From Nocardioides sp. JQ2195 (GTDB lineage: Bacteria > Actinomycetota > Actinomycetes > Propionibacteriales > Nocardioidaceae): 64,000 nt of DNA. How positions within the stretch are numbered: position 1 is the stretch's first letter; each line of letters starts with the position of its first letter. Made by a program: the position numbers and the translations under genes. The stretch is from contig NZ_CP050902.1 in NCBI RefSeq assembly GCF_012272695.1, positions 3,968,001-4,032,000 on the forward strand, read 5' to 3'. This document shows, piece after piece, positions 8,886 to 17,083 of this stretch. Below the pieces are notes generated by a model. It was not told the DNA's origin, did not search any database, and saw only the letters and a program-made list of their open reading frames with translations.

Positions 8886-9446
8886 TCAGCCGCCGGGCGG
8901 GCCGTCCAGGAGCCGCGGCACGTATTCCAGCAGCTGCAGCCCGCCCTCGAAGGTGCGACTCGAGGTCAGGTCGAGGGCGACATCGGGATAGTCGTCATAG
9001 ATCCGCTCGCGTCCGGTCCTGCCGGTGATGACCGGGAAGACCACGACCCGGAACCGGTCGACCAACCCCGCGGAGAGCAGGGTGCGACAGAGCATGCGGC
9101 TGCCGATGGTGGCCATCGGCACGGACTCGGTGGCCTTCATCGCCCGCACGGCCTGCACCGGATCGGTCGCGACCAAGGTGGTGTTGGGCCAGGTGAGCGG
9201 TTCGGTCAGGGTGGAGGAGAACACGATCTTGCGCAGGTCGGCCATGCCGTCCGTTCCCGGCTCGCCCGCCTCCGCGAAACCCGACATGAGTCGATAGGTG
9301 GTGGCGCCCATCAGGTGCGTGTGCTCCGGTTGCTCGCCCAGCCACGCGAGGTACTCAGGGCTCTCCATCCCCCAGAATCCGGGCCAGCCCTCGCCGGCGC
9401 CGTAGCCGTCGAGCGAGGTGATGTAGTCGATCATCAGTTCAGCCAT
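8886..9446 (-). CDS. Dihydrofolate reductase-like (RibD C-terminal domain) protein
   Basis: 186 residues starting at MAELMIDYITSLDGY; earlier in-frame starts have no ribosome site. The MIDYITSLDG opening, the LMGATTYRLM stretch and IGSRMLCRTLLSAGLVDRFRVVVFPVITG match the RibD_C/DHFR fold that binds NADPH. Actinobacterial members are reductases of unknown substrate rather than true folate enzymes. It is transcribed divergently from the exported BNR-repeat gene. Confidence 0.8.
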   Translation of the reverse strand: MAELMIDYITSLDGYGAGEGWPGFWGMESPEYLAWLGEQPEHTHLMGATTYRLMSGFAEAGEPGTDGMADLRKIVFSSTLTEPLTWPNTTLVATDPVQAVRAMKATESVPMATIGSRMLCRTLLSAGLVDRFRVVVFPVITGRTGRERIYDDYPDVALDLTSSRTFEGGLQLLEYVPRLLDGPPGG

Positions 9447-9536
9447 GGTGGGTTGACCGCGCCGGACCGCCGGAATCATCGGTTCGTGGCCCGGTCCCTC
9501 TGGACAGGGTCCGTCCGGGGGGGCAGGGTGCCAAGC

Positions 9537-10616
9537 ATGCGTATCCTTCTCGGAACCATCACCCTCGTCCTGTCCGCACTCCCGCTCGGCGCGCCGGCCA
9601 CGGCGGCTCCGGTTGCCGCACCCGCGGCCGATCCGACGTGGAACGAGTCCGTCGTCGACGCCGACCAGAGCTTCCGTGGGATCGACGCGGTCAGCCCCGA
9701 CACGGCCTGGATCGCCGGGAGCAGCCTGACCGAGGGTGGCCCGGGCAGGATCTTCCGTTCCACCGACGGCGGTGACTCGTGGCAGGACGTCAGCCCTCCC
9801 GGCACCGAGGGCCTGGGGTTCCGTGACGTCGAGGCCGAGGACGCCAGCACCGCCTCGGTGCTGGCGATCGGACCGGGCGAGGCCTCGCGCATCTATCGCA
9901 CCACCGACGGTGGCGTGACGTGGACCGAGACCTTCCGCAACACCGAGGAGACCGCGTTCTACAACTGCATGGACTTCTACCCCGGCGGCAAGCGAGGTCT
10001 CGCGGTCAGCGACCCGGTCGACGGCACGTTCCGCATCCTCGCCACCGACGACGGCGGCCAGTCATGGGAGGTTCTCTCCGACGAGGGCATGCCCGACTCC
10101 ACCGGTGAGTTCAACTACTCCGCCAGCGGCGACTGCCTGGTGATCAAGGGCCGCAGCGCCTGGTTCGGCTCGGGCGGTGACGCGTCGCACGTGTTCCACT
10201 CGACGGACTTCGGACGCACCTGGGAGGCGAACGACTCCACGATTCCCGCCGGAGAGGCCGCCGGCGTCTTCGGCCTGGCCTTCCGTACGCCGCGCGAGGG
10301 CATCGCCGTCGGTGGCGACTTCGCCGCCCCGACCGACGGTGCCGACGCCACGGCCCGCACGTCCGATGCTTCCGAGTGGAGCAACGCCGGCGACCTGGCC
10401 CGCCTCGGTGAGGATGCTGCCTGGATTCAGGGTCACCGCGACACGCTGGTGGTGGTCGGTGAGTCCGGCGACGTGATGGGCAGCAGCATCAGCCGGGACG
10501 GCGGGCTCAGCTGGGAGCAGTTCGCCGAGACGGGTTTCCACACGCTCGACTGTGTCCGTCACACGTGTTGGGCCGCCGGCGGCAACGGCCGCGTCGCCAC
10601 GCTGCGACTGCGCTGA
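9537..10616 (+). CDS. Exported BNR/Ycf48-like beta-propeller protein
   Basis: 359 residues. Residues 1-26 are a Sec signal peptide ending near GAPATAAP. The mature part carries repeated Asp-box motifs (IFRSTDGGDSWQD, IYRTTDGGVTWTE, ATDDGGQSWEV, STDFGRTWEA, SRDGGLSWEQ), which form the blades of sialidase-like or photosystem-assembly Ycf48-like propellers. No sialidase catalytic arginine set was recognised, so a binding role outside the membrane is more likely than hydrolysis. Confidence 0.8.
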   Translation: MRILLGTITLVLSALPLGAPATAAPVAAPAADPTWNESVVDADQSFRGIDAVSPDTAWIAGSSLTEGGPGRIFRSTDGGDSWQDVSPPGTEGLGFRDVEAEDASTASVLAIGPGEASRIYRTTDGGVTWTETFRNTEETAFYNCMDFYPGGKRGLAVSDPVDGTFRILATDDGGQSWEVLSDEGMPDSTGEFNYSASGDCLVIKGRSAWFGSGGDASHVFHSTDFGRTWEANDSTIPAGEAAGVFGLAFRTPREGIAVGGDFAAPTDGADATARTSDASEWSNAGDLARLGEDAAWIQGHRDTLVVVGESGDVMGSSISRDGGLSWEQFAETGFHTLDCVRHTCWAAGGNGRVATLRLR

Positions 10617-10637
10617 CCGACGGGGCCCGAGTCAGCC

Positions 10638-10997
10638 ATGGCGGTGGTCGAGGACGTCCGGCACCTGGGCTCCGAGCTGGAGCGTTCCCAGGAGGTCTTC
10701 GTGCGCGGGCAGCTCAAGTTCCGGGTCAAGCAGATCGTGTATGTCGCGTTCTCGCTTGACGAGACGGTGATGGGCTTCGGGTTCCCGAAGGAGGAGCGTG
10801 ACGCGCTGGTCGGGGGCGAACCCGACAGGTTCCACCTGCCCCGGGAGTCGGACCTGCGCTTCAACTGGGTGCACGCCAACCTGGCCACCCTCGATCCCAC
10901 CGAGGCCCGCGAGTTCGTGGTCGACGCGTGGCGCATGGTCGTGCCCCAGAAGGTGTGGCGCGCGTATGACCTCACCCATCCGAACGGTCCGGGCTGA
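10638..10997 (+). CDS. MmcQ/YjbR-family protein
   Basis: 119 residues. The motifs KFRVKQIVYVAFS and GFPKEERDAL, followed by a C-terminal W-helix (EFVVDAWRMVVPQKVWRAYD), match the MmcQ/YjbR fold (CyaY-like DNA-binding). The function in actinobacteria is unknown. It follows the BNR-repeat gene by 21 bases on the same strand. Confidence 0.75.
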   Translation: MAVVEDVRHLGSELERSQEVFVRGQLKFRVKQIVYVAFSLDETVMGFGFPKEERDALVGGEPDRFHLPRESDLRFNWVHANLATLDPTEAREFVVDAWRMVVPQKVWRAYDLTHPNGPG

Positions 10998-11020
10998 CTA
11001 CGCCTGTCGTCGGGTTGCGG

Positions 11021-11069
11021 TCATGTCAAGGACGCTTGACATGACAGTGAATGTCAAGCACCCTTGACA
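11021..11069. promoter_or_regulatory. Two palindromic operators upstream of the XRE gene
   Basis: The first palindrome is TCATGTCAAG-GACG-CTTGACATGA (11021-11044, perfect 10-bp arms). The second is TGTCAAG-CACC-CTTGACA (11052-11069, perfect 7-bp arms) and ends one base before the GTG start. Centres lie 28 bp apart. Each half contains TTGACA, a -35 consensus, so repressor and polymerase would compete. Autoregulation by the XRE protein is inferred from position. Confidence 0.7.
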
Positions 11070-11070
11070 C

Positions 11071-11265
11071 GTGCGCAACGTCGTGAAGTCGCTCAGATCC
11101 GCGGAAGGCCTCTCCCAGGCCGACCTCGGGACTGCGCTGGGCGTCTCGCGGCAGACGATCAACTCGATCGAGAAGGGCCGCTACCTGCCCTCACTGCCGC
11201 TCGCGATTGCACTCGCCAAGTTCTTCCGGACGACCGTCGAGGAGGTCTTCGATGTCGACTCATGA
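11071..11265 (+). CDS. Small XRE/Cro-type DNA-binding protein
   Basis: 64 residues, almost only a helix-turn-helix (LSQADLGTALGVSRQTINSIEKGRY). This is the size of YozG/Xre-like repressors that sit in front of a membrane protein gene. The GTG start has no ribosome site because a palindrome directly abuts it; initiation may be leaderless. The 3' end overlaps the following membrane-protein gene by 14 bases, so the two are translated together. Confidence 0.85.
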   Translation: MRNVVKSLRSAEGLSQADLGTALGVSRQTINSIEKGRYLPSLPLAIALAKFFRTTVEEVFDVDS

Positions 11266-11662
11266 CGCCCCCACTCAATCCCGCACACCACTGGTTCGCT
11301 GGTTGGTGCCGGTGACCGCCGTTGCGATCGGAATCGGCTACCTGGTCGCCGGCATCGTCGGCGACGAGATCGGTTTCGGAGTCTTCGGTCTGGCCCTCAT
11401 GCTGGCCGTGGGCGCTGCCTTCGTGTGGGCCGGTCGGCACAGCGAGACGGTGGCCGGACTGCTCGACCGCAGGGACGAGCGGATCAACAGGATCGACGCT
11501 GGTGCCAGCCTGTTCGCTGGCATGTCCATCCTGATCTCCGTGATCGTGATGTTCATGGTCGAGATCGCGCGCGGTCAGGATGGTTCGCCCTACTATCAGC
11601 TCGGAGCGCTCGGCGGAGTCAGCTATGTCGTGGCCCTGGTCTGGTTGCGGCTGCGCCGCTGA
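11252..11662 (+). CDS. Four-helix membrane protein of an XRE-linked pair
   Basis: 136 residues with four hydrophobic segments (near residues 17-37, 40-60, 88-107 and 113-133) and a charged cytoplasmic loop (DRRDERINRID). The ATG has GGAGG 7 bases upstream, inside the regulator gene. Small XRE-regulator plus DUF2178-like membrane protein pairs are common in actinobacteria; the biochemical role is unknown. A second, broken pair of similar design lies near 56.3 kb. Confidence 0.7.
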   Translation: MSTHDAPTQSRTPLVRWLVPVTAVAIGIGYLVAGIVGDEIGFGVFGLALMLAVGAAFVWAGRHSETVAGLLDRRDERINRIDAGASLFAGMSILISVIVMFMVEIARGQDGSPYYQLGALGGVSYVVALVWLRLRR

Positions 11663-11799
11663 CCTCCCGAGGGGACCACGCCACCCCGAGATGCACGCCT
11701 TCGGCGCACAGCTCCCCATTCGGATCGCTGCTGCAGCCCCGCCGGTTTCCTGCTGAGACGTCGATCTGTCGTCCCGATGCCTGTGGCAGCGTCTGTGCC

Positions 11800-12471
11800 A
11801 TGACGATCGGGTTCTTGCACACGGCCGCGGTGCACGTGGCGACCTTCGATCGACTCACCCACCAGGAGTCGGCGGTGGTCGCGACGCAACACGTCGTCGA
11901 CGAGACCTTGCTCGACCGGGCTCGCGCGCACGGCATCGCCTCCGTTGCCACCGATGTCGCAGCCCGACTGGATGAACTGCGAGACCGCGGCGCAGATGTC
12001 ATCGTCTGCACCTGCTCCACGATCGGCGGCCTCGCCGAGCAGGTCTCTGGCGATGCCTCGACGTTCCGGGTCGACCGCCCGATGGCTCGCGCGGCGGTTG
12101 CGGTCGCGGTCGCCGTGGCGGTCACGGCCGGCGCGGCGGCCGGGTCTCGCATCGGAGTCGTGGCCGCCGTCGAGTCGACGTTGCAATCCACCGAGGCCCT
12201 GCTTCGGGAGGAGGCCCTGGATGCTGGCGGCGACCCGCTGATCGAGCTGGTGCTGGCTGAAGGTGCGTGGGTCGAGTTCGAGGCCGGCAACACCGAGGCC
12301 TACCTGCGACGGGTCGCCGAAGCTGCACGGAACTTGGCCGGTCGAGTCGATGTCGTCGTACTCGCCCAGGCCAGCATGGCCGCAGCCGAACCGCTCCTCA
12401 CCGACCTCGACGTGCCGGTGCTGTCGAGCCCGTTGGGTGCCGTCAGGCACGCCATCACCCGGCTGACGTGA
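11800..12471 (+). CDS. Asp/Glu racemase-superfamily protein
   Basis: 223 residues. CTCSTIGGLAEQ holds the first catalytic-type Cys of the Asp/Glu/hydantoin racemase fold. The partner region VVVLAQASMAAAEPLL has no Cys, so it may not be a two-base racemase and could be a maleate-isomerase- or decarboxylase-like member. An alanine/valine run (VAVAVAVAV, near residue 100) comes from a GT/CG-rich tract. It stands alone. Confidence 0.65.
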   Translation: MTIGFLHTAAVHVATFDRLTHQESAVVATQHVVDETLLDRARAHGIASVATDVAARLDELRDRGADVIVCTCSTIGGLAEQVSGDASTFRVDRPMARAAVAVAVAVAVTAGAAAGSRIGVVAAVESTLQSTEALLREEALDAGGDPLIELVLAEGAWVEFEAGNTEAYLRRVAEAARNLAGRVDVVVLAQASMAAAEPLLTDLDVPVLSSPLGAVRHAITRLT

Positions 12472-12589
12472 CGGGGGCCGGTTGGATCAGCGGTCACCGT
12501 CTCCTCGTGGCGTCGGCGTGCCTCGACGGCCCTCCCTGGCCCTGACTGCCAGCGGCATCGACCCGTCTCCGCATGGTTCAGCCAGCGGT

Positions 12590-14435
12590 TCAGGCGGCGG
12601 GGTCGTGGTGGGCGAGGGTCAGCGCGAGGCCTTGTTCGAGGCGTGAGGGTCCGAAGAGGGCTCGGCCCAGTGTCTCGTTGATGACCGTGGTTCCGGTGGC
12701 ATCGACAAGCCGGTAACGCTGATGTGGGGTTCGCCAGACAACAGTGCCCGGCTCGGGTATTCGCACCGTGTAGCCGGCATGGGTCTTGGCCCGGTGCTGG
12801 CTCCGGCCCAGCGGGGCAGCATTGTGCAACCCGGTCTGCCCCGGCGGCGCACTGCTCCCCGGTCTTCGGTGCTGGAAGGGTTCGACGTGGTCGTAGTCGA
12901 CAGCCCGGCTGATCGTGGTGGAGTGCGGGAACGCCGTCCTCGGGCTGATCAGCTGCACCTGCTCCTTGAGCCACTGCGGCATCACGTAGGAGGCCACCGG
13001 GGTGATGCCGTTGAGGTCGACGACCTCGGTGACCTTCACCAACGCACCTCAACATCGACCCGAGGTGCTTCGGGAGCACCGGTCCGCCGTCCTCGACCTT
13101 CACCACGCACCCTCGCCCGGTCGGGTGACTCGATGCCAACGCGGCCTGGTGCAGGTGCACGTAGACCACCGCCTGCGGGCGCAGCTTCGCCGGATCCAGG
13201 TTCCTCAAGACTTCGAGCAGGTGGGCCGGGAAGGCTGCGGCCCACGACTGGGTCCACGACCCCGCCCACGACCCCGCCTCGTCCGGCGGCGCGGACGCGT
13301 CGTCGGGCTCGACCTCGTCGTCGGGCTCGGCACTCAGGTCCGGCCCCGGACCGGGATCGACATCAGCACCCGGGTCGGGCCAGGGTCCCGGGTCTGGTTC
13401 GGGGTCTGGTTCGCCTACGCGGCAGTCATCTGTCGTCACCGCTGTCGTCACTTTCGTCACCGTTGCCAGCGCCACTGCCGTCCACGCTCGCGGCGTCGCT
13501 GTTCTTGTCCTCGCCACCGCCGACACCGTCGTCACCGCCGACGTCGTCGACCTCGCCACCGTCGGCGCTGGCGGCGTCGTGGTCGCTCTCGTCGGCACGG
13601 GCCTCGTCCTCGGCGTCGTGCTCGGTGGGACCGGGGTCCGGGTCCTCGGCATGCTCCAGCAACAACGCCAGAAGCTCCGCCGGCCTCGCCAACCACCCGA
13701 ACGCCACCGACCGGCGGGCGTCCTTGGACCGCAACGGCAGCCGTGCCGCCTCATCCTCGACCGCCAAGATGTCAGCGACCCGGTCCAGCAACGCATCCAC
13801 CCACACCGCATCCCCGTGCTCGACCCGGGCAATCACATGACGCAACCCCGCCGCATCCATCCGCCCCACGCTCACGAACCTGCGCTCCCGGGCCTCCTTG
13901 ACCTTGCGTTCGTGCAACCCCGGGTTGGCCTCGATCACCTTCGCCTCGGCCACCTCCAACACCACCGAAGGCTGCTCCCCCGCCAACGCCACGGCCACCG
14001 CAGCATCGACACCCGCCGCCTCGCCCTCGGACAGGTCCCGGGTCAGCCTCGCGACCTTGCGGGCCACCCAGGCCTCACACGCGAGCGCACCGACCACCGC
14101 CCAACACCTCGGAAGCCGGTGCACCAGGTCCAACGCATCGGCCATCAACCACCGCGTCGCCATCGGATGCGCCTGCCTGCTGACCGCCAGCTCATGCAGA
14201 CACAAGTCCTGCACCCGCGGGGTGCCGACACCCCCGACCAGCACAGCCTCGCCATCCCCGGGAACTGCCGCTCAACCGGCCACTCCCGCGGATCATCGGC
14301 ATGGAAATCCGCCCACAGGACAGCCAACCGCAGATCGTCATACTCCGCCTGACGACGAGACCGCAACGCATCCTCCACGAACAGCAACGTGCCGCCCGGG
14401 TCCATGCCATCGACGAAGGTCTCCATGCAGACCAC
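12590..14435 (-). pseudogene. DUF222/HNH endonuclease (13E12-repeat family) broken by three frameshifts
   Basis: Four consecutive segments in different frames rebuild one protein. The N-terminus is METFVDGMDPGG...REWPVERQF (to ~14255). The DUF222 core follows: GEAVLVGGVGTPRVQDL, LMADALDLVHRLPR (~14250-13430). Next is an acidic/Pro-rich linker with PAHLLEVLRNLDPAKLRP (~13430-13050). Last is the C-terminal HNH part, VKVTEVVDLNG and AVDYDHVEPF (13042-12590). The first break fits loss of one base in a C run at 14255-14258. Three separate lesions argue for decay, although the linker is low-complexity and error-prone. An intact relative lies at 53671-55008. Confidence 0.75.
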
Positions 14436-14550
14436 TCAAGCACTGGCCACCGACAACCACCCCCCGGAAACAGCCCAGAACGGGGCTCTGGGGAAAACTT
14501 TCTGAAAACCTTTCTGCGCCGGCCCGACGGGTGCACTCGTCCCTCACGGC

Positions 14551-14683
14551 CTGCTCGATCACCGAGACCAGGGACCCTGCACGGATCCTCGGCCGGCTCG
14601 ATCTGCGATCGCCGGCAGTCTCGATACACCGACTCGTTCCTCGCCGGCACTCGACCAGCGATCGTAGGGCCCTGCTCGATCAC
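14551..14683. repeat. Direct repeat CTGCTCGATCAC flanking a 121-bp offset
   Basis: CTGCTCGATCAC occurs at 14551-14562 and 14672-14683 in the 257-bp gap between the DUF222 pseudogene and arsC. Between the copies lie GCCGGC and GATCG inverted motifs. No gene was found here. It may be the edge of the repeat-like element that carries the DUF222 gene. Confidence 0.4.
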
Positions 14684-14692
14684 AGACCCTGG

Positions 14693-15097
14693 TCAGGCTG
14701 TGGAGGACAGCTCGTCGATCAGGTCCAGGACTCGTCGTTCGATGTCATCTCGGATTACCCGCACTTCATCAAGGGGTCGTCCAGCGGGATCGTCCAGCGA
14801 CCAGTCGAGGTAGCGCTTGCCCGGGTAGATCGGGCAGGCGTCCCCGCAGCCCATCGTGATCACCACGTCGGCCGCACGCACGGCATCGTCACTCAAGAGC
14901 TTCGGCACCTCCGCGGACAGGTCGATCCCGAGCTCGTTCATCGCTTCGAGCACTGCAGGATTCAGGCGGTCTGCCGGCTCGGATCCGGCCGAGCGAACCC
15001 GCACACGATCACCACCGTGGTGAGAGAGCAGGGCGCCCGCCATCTGTGACCGGCCAGCATTGTGGACACAGACGAAGAGCACTTCCGGAGCGGTCAC
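14693..15097 (-). CDS. arsC: Arsenate reductase, LMW-phosphatase-like ArsC
   Basis: 134 residues. VLFVCVHNAGRSQMA is the phosphatase-type anion loop (Cys-x5-Arg form) of thioredoxin/mycothiol-linked ArsC, and DWSLDDPAGRP the usual Asp-Pro loop. It reduces arsenate to arsenite for export by the adjacent ACR3 pump. Its ATG overlaps the acr3 stop by 4 bases. Last gene of arsI-acr3-arsC. Confidence 0.9.
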   Translation of the reverse strand: MTAPEVLFVCVHNAGRSQMAGALLSHHGGDRVRVRSAGSEPADRLNPAVLEAMNELGIDLSAEVPKLLSDDAVRAADVVITMGCGDACPIYPGKRYLDWSLDDPAGRPLDEVRVIRDDIERRVLDLIDELSSTA

Positions 15098-16197
15098 GAG
15101 GCGACCTTTCGTTCGGAGGAGGCAGGGCGCAGGCGCAGGGCGACGTACACCAGAGCGACCAGCACCGGCACCTCGATGAGCGGCCCGACGACCCCGGCCA
15201 GTGCCTGGCCCGAGGTGGCACCGAACGTGGCGATCGCGACGGCAATGGCCAGCTCGAAGTTGTTGCCGGCCGCGGTGAAGGCCAGCGTGGCGGTCTTCGG
15301 GTAGCCCAGCCCCAGTCGCGACCCGAGGAACCAGGACACCGCGAACATCCCGAAGAAGTAGGCCAGCAGCGGCAGCGCGATGCGGGCCACGTCGAGCGGC
15401 GCACCGGTGATCGCGTCACCCTGCAGCGCGAACAGCATCACGATCGTGAACAGGAGTCCGTAGAGGGCGAACGGCCCGATCCGGGGCAGGAAGGTGCCTT
15501 CGTACCAGTCGCGACCTCGGCGGCGCTCCGCGATCAGGCGGGTGAGGAAGCCGGCGAGCAGGGGTACGCCGAGGAACACGGCCACGCTCAGCACGATCGC
15601 GACCACCGAGAAGTCAGCGCTCGTGGTGGCCAGGCCGAGCCAGCCGGGCAACGTCTGGAGATAGAACCAGCCGAGCGCGGCGAAGGCGAGGATCTGGAAG
15701 ACCGAGTTGACCGCCACCAGCACGGCCGCGGCCTCGCGGTCACCGCAGGCGAGGTCGTTCCAGATGAAGACCATGGCGATGCAGCGCGCCAGGCCGACGA
15801 TGATCAGGCCGGTCCGGTACGCCGGCAGGTCGGGCAGCAGCAGCCAGGCCAGGGTGAACATGAAGGCCGGACCGACGACCCAGTTCAGCACCAACGAGGC
15901 GACCATCAGCCGCCGGTCGGCGGTGACCCGGCCCATCTCGGCGTAGCGGACCTTCGCCAGCACCGGATACATCATCAGCAACAGGCCGACGGCGATCGGC
16001 AGGCTCACCCCCGCGACCTCGACCGAGGCCAGCGCGGAGTCGAGGCCCGGGACCAGCGCGCCGAGGGCCAGGCCGGCAGCCATCGCCGCCAGGATCCAGA
16101 CCGGCAGGAGCCGGTCGAGGGTCGACATCCGTTGGACGACGGCTTCCTCGACCGGCGCGGGGGCAGCTTCGGTGCCGGTGGACCGCGATGGGGTCAT
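15094..16197 (-). CDS. acr3: Arsenite efflux permease, ACR3 family
   Basis: 367 residues, ten hydrophobic segments. Family marks are RLLPVWILAAMAAGL, RCIAMVFIWNDLACGD and TLAFTAAGNNFELAIAVAIA; the Cys in RCIAMVFIWN corresponds to the conserved transport Cys of helix 4. It exports arsenite by proton antiport. It overlaps arsC and arsI by 4 bases on each side, so the three are translationally coupled. Confidence 0.92.
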   Translation of the reverse strand: MTPSRSTGTEAAPAPVEEAVVQRMSTLDRLLPVWILAAMAAGLALGALVPGLDSALASVEVAGVSLPIAVGLLLMMYPVLAKVRYAEMGRVTADRRLMVASLVLNWVVGPAFMFTLAWLLLPDLPAYRTGLIIVGLARCIAMVFIWNDLACGDREAAAVLVAVNSVFQILAFAALGWFYLQTLPGWLGLATTSADFSVVAIVLSVAVFLGVPLLAGFLTRLIAERRRGRDWYEGTFLPRIGPFALYGLLFTIVMLFALQGDAITGAPLDVARIALPLLAYFFGMFAVSWFLGSRLGLGYPKTATLAFTAAGNNFELAIAVAIATFGATSGQALAGVVGPLIEVPVLVALVYVALRLRPASSERKVAS

Positions 16198-16631
16198 GCG
16201 GACTTGGGACCGCAGCACGCCCCGGCTTCGGGGGCAGGGGCAGCGGCCGACGAGCCGATCGCGCCGGCGTCACCCTTGACGACGTACACCTCCCACGGCT
16301 CGGCACCGGGACCGTGCACCCAGACCTTGTCCTGCAGGGCGTAGCAGCACTCCGTGTCGTTCTCCTCGAACGTCGCCAGGCCGGCTTCCACGAAGCGGTC
16401 GCGGGCGTCGGTGACCTCGGTCGTCGACGAGACCTCGACCCCGAGGTGGTCCATCACCGTGTCCTTGCCGGCCTCACCCTCGAGGAGCACCAGCTTGAGC
16501 GGCGGCTCCGCGATCGCGAAGTTGGCGTAGCCGGGACGGCGCTTGGCCGGCTCGACGCCGAAGAGTGCCGAGTAGAACGCGATGGACCCCTCGAGGTCAG
16601 CCACGCGGAGGGCCAGTTGTACTCGTGACAT
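16194..16631 (-). CDS. arsI: ArsI/CadI-type glyoxalase-fold metal-resistance enzyme
   Basis: 145 residues from the ATG with a GGAG site. VOC fold: RVQLALRVADLEGSIAFYSALFG at the N-terminus, DHLGVEV as a metal-binding strand, vicinal CC in NDTECCYA, and a C-terminal CCGPK. ArsI cleaves the C-As bond of trivalent organoarsenicals; CadI-like members bind metals. The vicinal Cys pair and the operon context support ArsI. First gene of the arsenic operon, divergent from arsR. Confidence 0.8.
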   Translation of the reverse strand: MSRVQLALRVADLEGSIAFYSALFGVEPAKRRPGYANFAIAEPPLKLVLLEGEAGKDTVMDHLGVEVSSTTEVTDARDRFVEAGLATFEENDTECCYALQDKVWVHGPGAEPWEVYVVKGDAGAIGSSAAAPAPEAGACCGPKSA

Positions 16632-16652
16632 CACAGCTCCTTGCTTTGAAGT

Positions 16653-16668
16653 TCATCTAACCAGATGA
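16653..16668. promoter_or_regulatory. ArsR operator candidate in the arsI/arsR divergent promoter
   Basis: TCATCT-AACC-AGATGA is a perfect 6-bp dyad. In addition, TTTGAAGTTCATCTAA (around 16645) and TTTCGAAGTTTGTCAAG (around 16685) are similar direct repeats in the same 78-bp divergent region. ArsR dimers bind such dyads and release them when arsenite binds. Confidence 0.6.
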
Positions 16669-16709
16669 CCACTCTTGCCCATTGTTTCGAAGTTTGTCAA
16701 GATAGATGC

Positions 16710-17045
16710 ATGTCGAAACAAGAGATGTGTTGCAGCCCGCTGGTGAGCGCACCACTGGGCGAGGCCGAGGCCGTCGAGTTCGCCCCGCTCTTCAAGGCGC
16801 TGGGTGACCCGGTGCGTCTGAGGCTCTTCTCCTTGATCGCCTCCCACGAGGGCGGTGAGGCCTGCGTGTGCGACCTGACCGGCGCGTTCGACCTGTCCGG
16901 ACCCACGATCTCCCACCACCTCAAGTCCCTCAAGCAGTCCGGCCTGGTCGATGCCGAACGCCGCGGCACCTGGGTCTACTACCGCGTGCGCCCCGACACG
17001 CTCGCACGTGTCGGCGCGCTCGCCGCCGTGCCGGCGCAGTCCTAG
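16710..17045 (+). CDS. arsR: ArsR-family repressor
   Basis: 111 residues from the ATG at MSKQEM. LFKALGDPVRLRLFSLIA is the ArsR winged-helix opening; ACVCDL carries the Cys pair of the As(III) site in alpha-3, and SGPTISHHLKSLKQSGLV is the recognition helix. An early MCCSP adds two more Cys. Divergent from the arsenic operon, which it should repress until arsenite binds. Confidence 0.9.
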   Translation: MSKQEMCCSPLVSAPLGEAEAVEFAPLFKALGDPVRLRLFSLIASHEGGEACVCDLTGAFDLSGPTISHHLKSLKQSGLVDAERRGTWVYYRVRPDTLARVGALAAVPAQS

Positions 17046-17083
17046 CCGAGACTTCCTGGCCGAGGGCCCGTACGCCGGGCGCG

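Noticed and set aside
12080..12125. Run of alternating Val-Ala in the racemase-like protein as a functional motif
   Set aside because: Produced by a short GT/CG-rich tract; no family significance known to me.
16194..16631. Arsenic gene as ordinary glyoxalase I
   Set aside because: Vicinal Cys pair and coupling to acr3/arsC favour ArsI.
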